A DNA stretch of 64,000 nt, from assembly GCA_963921425.1 (NCBI GenBank), contig OY992835.1, forward strand, positions 20,646,001 to 20,710,000, read 5' to 3'. The first letter of the stretch is position 1, and every line of letters begins with the position of its first letter. Below, piece by piece: positions 58,787 to 64,000 of the stretch. A program made the position numbers and the translations under genes. Origin of the DNA: Dryas octopetala (taxonomy: Eukaryota > Streptophyta > Magnoliopsida > Rosales > Rosaceae). The notes beneath the pieces were generated by a model, which was given only the letters and a program-made list of their open reading frames with translations, did no database searches and was not told where the DNA came from.

Positions 58787-61062
58787 AAAGCCGTCAAAGA
58801 ATAAAAAATAAAAAAAAACTTGATTAAAAATCCTAAATTACTATCGGTTTTAGTCTAAGAAATACTTATAAGATGAACTTGACTCTAAGTCTCTCTAAAT
58901 TTTTTGAGAATGTTATATCCATGTTTCATTCTAAAGGAATGTAAATATATAACTTTTATTTCAATATTTTAAAAATACTAGAAATAATAATTATAAAATT
59001 ATGATTATTAGAAAATGGATAGTAACATTTAGATTTATTATTTATTTATTTGATAACAATTAAATAAAAAAATGATTTTCAATTTGATTAAATTTTTGTA
59101 GCAAAAATCTTCAAAAAGTGATTTAAAAAATAAACAATTTCAATCATAAAATAAGCTATGGAATGAACATTAAAAAAAAAAAAGACTAAAAAGAAAGGAA
59201 CATAAGAGAAATGCTATCTACCAATATTCTTTTTTATTATTTTTATTTCATAGTATAAATTTATGATCAAAATCGTTCATTTTTTAGATCATTTTATAAA
59301 GATTATTTGTATAAAAAATTATTTAAATGGAACATCATTTAATTATGTAATTATGATAAAATAAATATACGATTTTGATAATAGTTTGATTAATTATTTG
59401 TTTATTTAATAGTAATTACACGTCAAATAATTTTTTATTTAATTAAATTTCTGTAAAAATAATATTTAAAGAATGATTTAAAAAATGAATAGTTTTGATT
59501 ATAAAAATAATAATAAAGAATATAGATAAAAAAGATAGAATAGAGAAGTTTGATATCATTTCTCCGATAAAGTAATTCCTGAAATCGTAATTTCTATCAA
59601 GTAATAGTCCCTCTGCTGAACGTACGGATACGTAGTTATTGCTCATAAAAAAGAGTCACACCAGCTGTCTGTGTAGTAGAATAAATTTTTCATTTATCAC
59701 CACTTGGAAAGTTGGAAGTTGGAAACTTGGAACCAAACCCAAAAAAGCTTAATTAAAAATTGAATAACCATTGAGAGTTATATTAAGGGCAGCGGTTTCC
59801 AGACAGAAGCAGTAGTGGAACTAATAATAATCACTATGACCAGGCACGCACGCCTTGCAAAACATCCTCAAAAACAAACAATTATTAATTTATTTCTTTG
59901 TCTGAAGAATTGATTAATTAAATTTTCCAAAATGCAATGGTGTTTTGGTTCACTTTCTTTTTGGGTAGGGTGGCATCCCATTTTCTTGACAATCATCTGC
60001 CAACACATTAAACTAAACATAAGAGAGAGACACAGAGAGAGAGAGTCCCAAAAGAACCAAAGAGATGTTGTGCTAAAAACCCCCTGAAAAATCCAGGGCT
60101 TATTCAAAAGCCCTGCGGTCTCGGAAATGACTCAGTCCCACACCACACCCCACCCCACCCCACCGCCCCACAAATAGCCTCTACACCATCGCCGTCTTTG
60201 CAGGGCGGGAAAAACTAACCCTCCCCTTCCATCAATTATCAAAACCCCGAACCAAACTCATAAATTCACAAGTCCAAAATCCAAATGTATATGTTTTCTT
60301 CTCACTACAAAAATGCAAATTATGTTACAAATTGATCTTAGGAAAACAATAGAATAGGGATAAAACTTTTTTACTAGATTTGCTTTTATTGCAAAGGTAG
60401 TACATATATATATTATAAAACGAAATGCCAAATTACGTTTCAATGCTTGTTATTTGGATCAAGTTTTACTCTAGTTCCCAATGATGAAAACTAAAAAAAT
60501 CTATGGTTTTCCGGTAGACCCCATTTCGCCCAAGTGAAAAAAAAAAAAAAAAAATAAAAATATATCTTGATAGTGAAAACTATAGGGGGCCTCTTCCATA
60601 AGAGTGAAATGAGTAAAAACTTTAGTGTAGAATCAAATCTGAAGCTCGTTAATAGGATTGGAACAAGCGAGAAACAGGTGATCACAATTTTTCATTTGTT
60701 TATCAAAAATAGAACAAGAAGTGCATGCACGAGTGAATGTATTTAAACTTTTGAGTATGCCATTAAACCATTAAAACGTTAGGAAGACAAAATGAACACA
60801 ATTAAAACTACAAATATGAAAGTAAAATTTGTTTATAGTATTGTATGATAGAGAGGGAGAGTGTGAAATTGTATATAAATATGGAAGAATCCTAAACGGC
60901 CTTCTTTGGGTCCCTCACTTCTGTGTCTTTATCGATACACCTTTTTGTCTTTGTTCCTTTGAAAGTTTTGCTTCTCTCTCTCTCGTCCTCACTCTCACTC
61001 TAGCTGCTAGCTTCTTGGTCCTCCTTTATAGCAGCTTATTATACTTTCCACTTTTCTCATTC
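58787..61062. other. Spacer and SAP upstream region
   Basis: Mostly AT-rich, with no gene supported. A foldback candidate lies at about 59,213-59,540. C-rich repeats (CACCCCACCCCACC) occur near 60,145. The last 250 bp should hold the SAP-like core promoter: TATATAAATATGG at 60,872-60,884 is a plausible TATA box, followed by a CT-rich leader. Confidence 0.5.
59213..59540. repeat. Candidate foldback element
   Basis: The left half and the reverse complement of the right half share TATCTACCAATATTCTTTTT-like and ATCATTTT blocks and the string ATCAAAAT...TTCATTTTTTA. The repeats are imperfect and no target duplication was found. Confidence 0.4.
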
Positions 61063-61341
61063 ATGTCGTCTTCTTCTTCTTCTTCTTCTTTACCATCATC
61101 ATCATCATCATCAGCATCTACATCGCAAGATGGCAATGCAGCTGGTCCTAGCACCCGTACTGCAAGAAGAGGAAGAAGGCGTGGTCATGATTTTGAAGGG
61201 CCATCCTCGTCAAGACGACGTGCCGTAAACGAGGTCTGGCCGGAGCCGTTTATTGAAGCCCTCGCAGCCCAAGTCGCCATTGACGCTTCTCGCAACAGTG
61301 GACGCCTCGCTGCAGCTCCTGCCCTTGCCAATGTATTTCAG
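61063..61341 (+). CDS. SAP: STERILE APETALA-like F-box protein, first exon (partial)
   Basis: The first coding exon has 93 codons and ends in phase 0 at a good donor (TTTCAG|GTATGT). After a Ser-rich start (TCT/TCA repeats), the product has RTARRGRRRG and then NEVWPEPFIEALAAQVAIDA and GRLAAAPALANVFQ. This matches the F-box-containing N-terminus of Arabidopsis SAP (NDVWPEPFLESLAVQVAV, LAAAPALANVF). SAP is the F-box part of an SCF complex that targets PEAPOD/KIX repressors and controls organ size and flower development (literature knowledge). The expected continuation (VCSTWxAVSRSD) and the WD40-like C-terminal part are not found in the next 2.6 kb, so the first intron is long and the gene runs off the window, or the gene is cut. 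The ATG at 61063 is the first suitable start. Confidence 0.82.
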
Positions 61342-64000
61342 GTATGTTAATTATTAATTTCTTCTCCATTTATATATACAACTAAACACTCTTCTCATGT
61401 TCTTGTTAATTAATTAGACATATAAATTTTGATTGAGAATTTGTGTGCCACTTTGAAATTTGATGATTTGGGCATGGTATGTGTCATTTGAATGAGGAAA
61501 AATAAATTTTGTATACAACCCATTTGCACACGAATCATGTGACCAGTTTTGTGAGAGGGAGGTTACTCTTGTATATGTAATAATTTCTCTGGAACCAAAC
61601 TAGGTCCACTTGGAAACTGATGGATTTTATTCCAAAAATGGACAAAATAAAAGTCTAGTCAATGGGACCTGCCAGATATTCCAAAATTTTATTTAATTTT
61701 TTGGATATTCCAAAATTCAAATTTTGGGTTCTGGGTTTTGTTCTAGGACAGTTTCTAGATCATATTTCTAGCTTATACCAATTAGTGGCATACGTAGTTA
61801 TGAGCTTTTACATCCGAGAAGAAGCCGATTCTTTCTGAAAGCAACTACCTTTTGACGAGTCATTCTCATTCTCTATGGGAAGTTTAATGTCACTTTCACA
61901 AAGGGGGATGGGCTGTGGGTTTGGTTTCTTGGTTGGCTTTTCTACACACATCACAAAACTGTCTATTTTTGCACTGTTTTTTCCAAATCTAATGAAAAAG
62001 GGTTCTTTTGGCTTTGAATTTCCTTTTTCCCTTTTTAAGCATGTAACCCTTTTGATTCTACTTTCTTTGCTTTCTAGAAAATTTATTGGGATGCCTTTCT
62101 CAGTTCCTACTTCCTAATACTAATAAAGCTTGGATGGATGGATAGAGACCTTTAAAGCTTAGTTTTATTACCTACCAGTGTTGGGATGGGAATCGGGAAC
62201 TATATAACAAATTTTAGGGAGCTAGGTAGCTAGCTGGGGATCAATTGCTCTTTTCGCTTCCATATTTAGCTAACATATCTGCTTTCAGTTATATTTAACT
62301 TACGTTACTGTCATAGCTATTATACCTCTTTTTTCTTTGCTTAAATATATATTAGACAAGATTTAGTTCACTTTCAGAGTCAACCAGATATGCCAGTAAC
62401 ATAAACTATTCATATCTTTTTTTTTTTTTTTTTGGGTATTTCCTTTTAATTGGAACGTTTTCAATTTGTCATTTTATGCCAGTCCACAACAAAGCAAGGG
62501 ATATTGAATTTATGTAACAAAAAGAGAAGGGATATTAAATTTGAACACCAAAAAATGAAAGAAGAAAATATATCCAAGTTAGCAATAATTCAGTGTAGAA
62601 CTAGTCGATCATATAATTACTTAAGATCACAGTTTTATTGTTATCCCAAAATGAAAATGATCGGGACTAATATTTATATATATATATATATATGTATGTG
62701 TTCCTGTCAATAACAAGAAGAATGTAACAATTATTCTGATAATGTGCTCGTCAAGGAGCTAGATATCAATATGTCATATTGAACATGTATATAGGGTAGA
62801 AAATGAAGAATTCAAATGAATTTTCCAATGTAATGAAGTTTGTGTGATCCCCAGCTATATATGTAGGCAGAAGAAATTTCAACTAGACGTTGATGTGATC
62901 ATGTGAATCCAAAGGGCTTTCTCTATGTTTATATGTGAGCGCTAAGCATCATTAATTAAGGCTGAGAGTGAAATTTGACAGTTGATGGATGTTCTAGTAT
63001 ATATAGTGGTATATATCTCAGTCAAAGGCCAGCATGCATGTGCCTTATGCCATGAGGCACATGTAGCCCATGCATGCAATGCTGGTTTGGTTTACAAACT
63101 CATGTCTACATGTCACCCCAAGAGGGTCTGCCCATCTTCCTATTACATGCAATCCAGAAAAATAGTGACTTCTATATAGTTAGTTTGTCTCTTCTGGTTG
63201 TTTTCTTTTGCCCTTTTGGCCTTGTCTTTTAAGAGTACTCTTCTTCGGCTTTTTCTTGAGTTGAATGTTTGGAAACTTTGCTTTGGAGACCTAGCTAGTA
63301 CAAAGTTCGATTATTAAGCTTCAGAATATTGCTAATAATTTTGATTTGAAATTTATTTTAATAAAATTTCCATTTCCAGAAAGAAAACTTCATATCATTG
63401 TTCATTGATTCTCTTGTTAAATAATAATTACATTGAACAAATTATATATCAAACGATACTACGAACAAAACAACCATAGTTATCATAAAAAGAAAATGTT
63501 ATCAGATATGTCATGTTGTTTAATTTCTAGTTGAATAATTTATCATGTAAATTTATGTTTGAATATGCTTGTGATCTGAACATTCTGCGTGAACATAACA
63601 TTTAGACAAGAATCTAAACCTTCTACTTATACTATTTTAATTTGATTTTTAATGTAAGATTTTTATCATACGGGGAGATCTAAGATATTTATTATTCCTT
63701 TTTAAGTTTATATTTATTAAGTTTTAAATCAAGTGAGAATTATTAGATTTGTGATACATAAATTATAAATAGTTAATGAGTGTTAAGACAAGCATAAAAG
63801 AAAATATTAGCCAAAATAATTAAGAGCTAATTAGAAATACATCCATTTTGAGAAACCAAATTTGATATTACCCCATTTATTTTGGGAAATTAGATATACA
63901 CACATTTATTTATCTACTAGCCTATTCTAAAATGAGGTATTCAAAATGGTGTTATATCTAAAAGACTCAATAATTAAATGACAGTACTTGCAATCTCGGT
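61342..64000. other. Probable first intron of the SAP-like gene, or spacer
   Basis: AT-rich, with a T tract at about 62,418-62,433 and a (TA)n tract at about 62,675-62,692. No exon matching the rest of SAP is visible, and no other gene or transposon ends are recognised. Confidence 0.5.

Noticed and set aside
1-64000. tRNA, rRNA or CRISPR-like arrays
   Set aside because: I saw no tRNA-like cloverleaf, rRNA segment or regularly spaced repeat array; the tandem repeats present are microsatellites and minisatellites of a plant genome.

Overview
The window is nuclear DNA of a eudicot plant. It shows GT-AG introns, AT-rich spacers, plant-only families (a phytochrome, a DYW-type PPR protein, a FAR1-related factor, plastid-targeted proteins) and many small DNA transposons. 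I lean to a rosid, perhaps a woody Rosaceae, from overall protein resemblance only; the sequence does not settle the species.

Layout, left to right. 1-5.8 kb has no convincing gene. 6.4-8.6 kb (+) is a SnRK1 beta subunit. 9.1-9.7 kb (-) is a small plastid-targeted one-helix membrane protein. 11.5-12.8 kb (+) is N-acetylglucosaminyltransferase II. 13-16 kb is a transposon-rich spacer with one element nested in another. 17.05-22.46 kb (+) is a four-exon PHYC. 23.2-35.1 kb (-) is a decayed cluster of three LRR receptor-like protein genes, each with its CT-rich upstream flank. 35.3-38.6 kb (+) is an intronless DYW PPR gene. 40.9-43.1 kb (+) is a FAR1-RELATED gene. 43.7-46.2 kb is a diverged non-coding tandem duplication. 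47.3-48.0 kb (-) is a small DUF761-type membrane protein. 49-51.5 kb holds more transposons, one nested. 51.9-55.6 kb (+) is a ten-exon plastid glucose-6-phosphate dehydrogenase. 61.06 kb to the right edge (+) is the first exon of a STERILE APETALA-like gene.

The genes do not form a pathway. PHYC, G6PD1 and SAP also lie close together on Arabidopsis chromosome 5 (AT5G35840, AT5G35790, AT5G35770, from memory), so the right part of the window looks like an old conserved block. The RLP cluster, PPR gene and FRS gene lie between PHYC and G6PD1 here.

The most unusual structures are these. (1) An 87-bp, nearly identical piece of the PPR gene is fused to a truncated RLP copy, which reads as a fossil junction of a tandem duplication spanning RLP and PPR. 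(2) A 435-437 bp long-inverted-repeat element family has two copies, each with a 9-bp target duplication and each nested in an older element. (3) A solo-LTR-like fragment was duplicated and one copy hit by a hAT-like element, with the uninterrupted copy nearby. (4) The residues around the PHYC chromophore cysteine are unusual. (5) The KINB1 leader may encode a uORF whose stop overlaps the KINB1 start, and the FRS gene has an 84-nt intron that stays open in frame.
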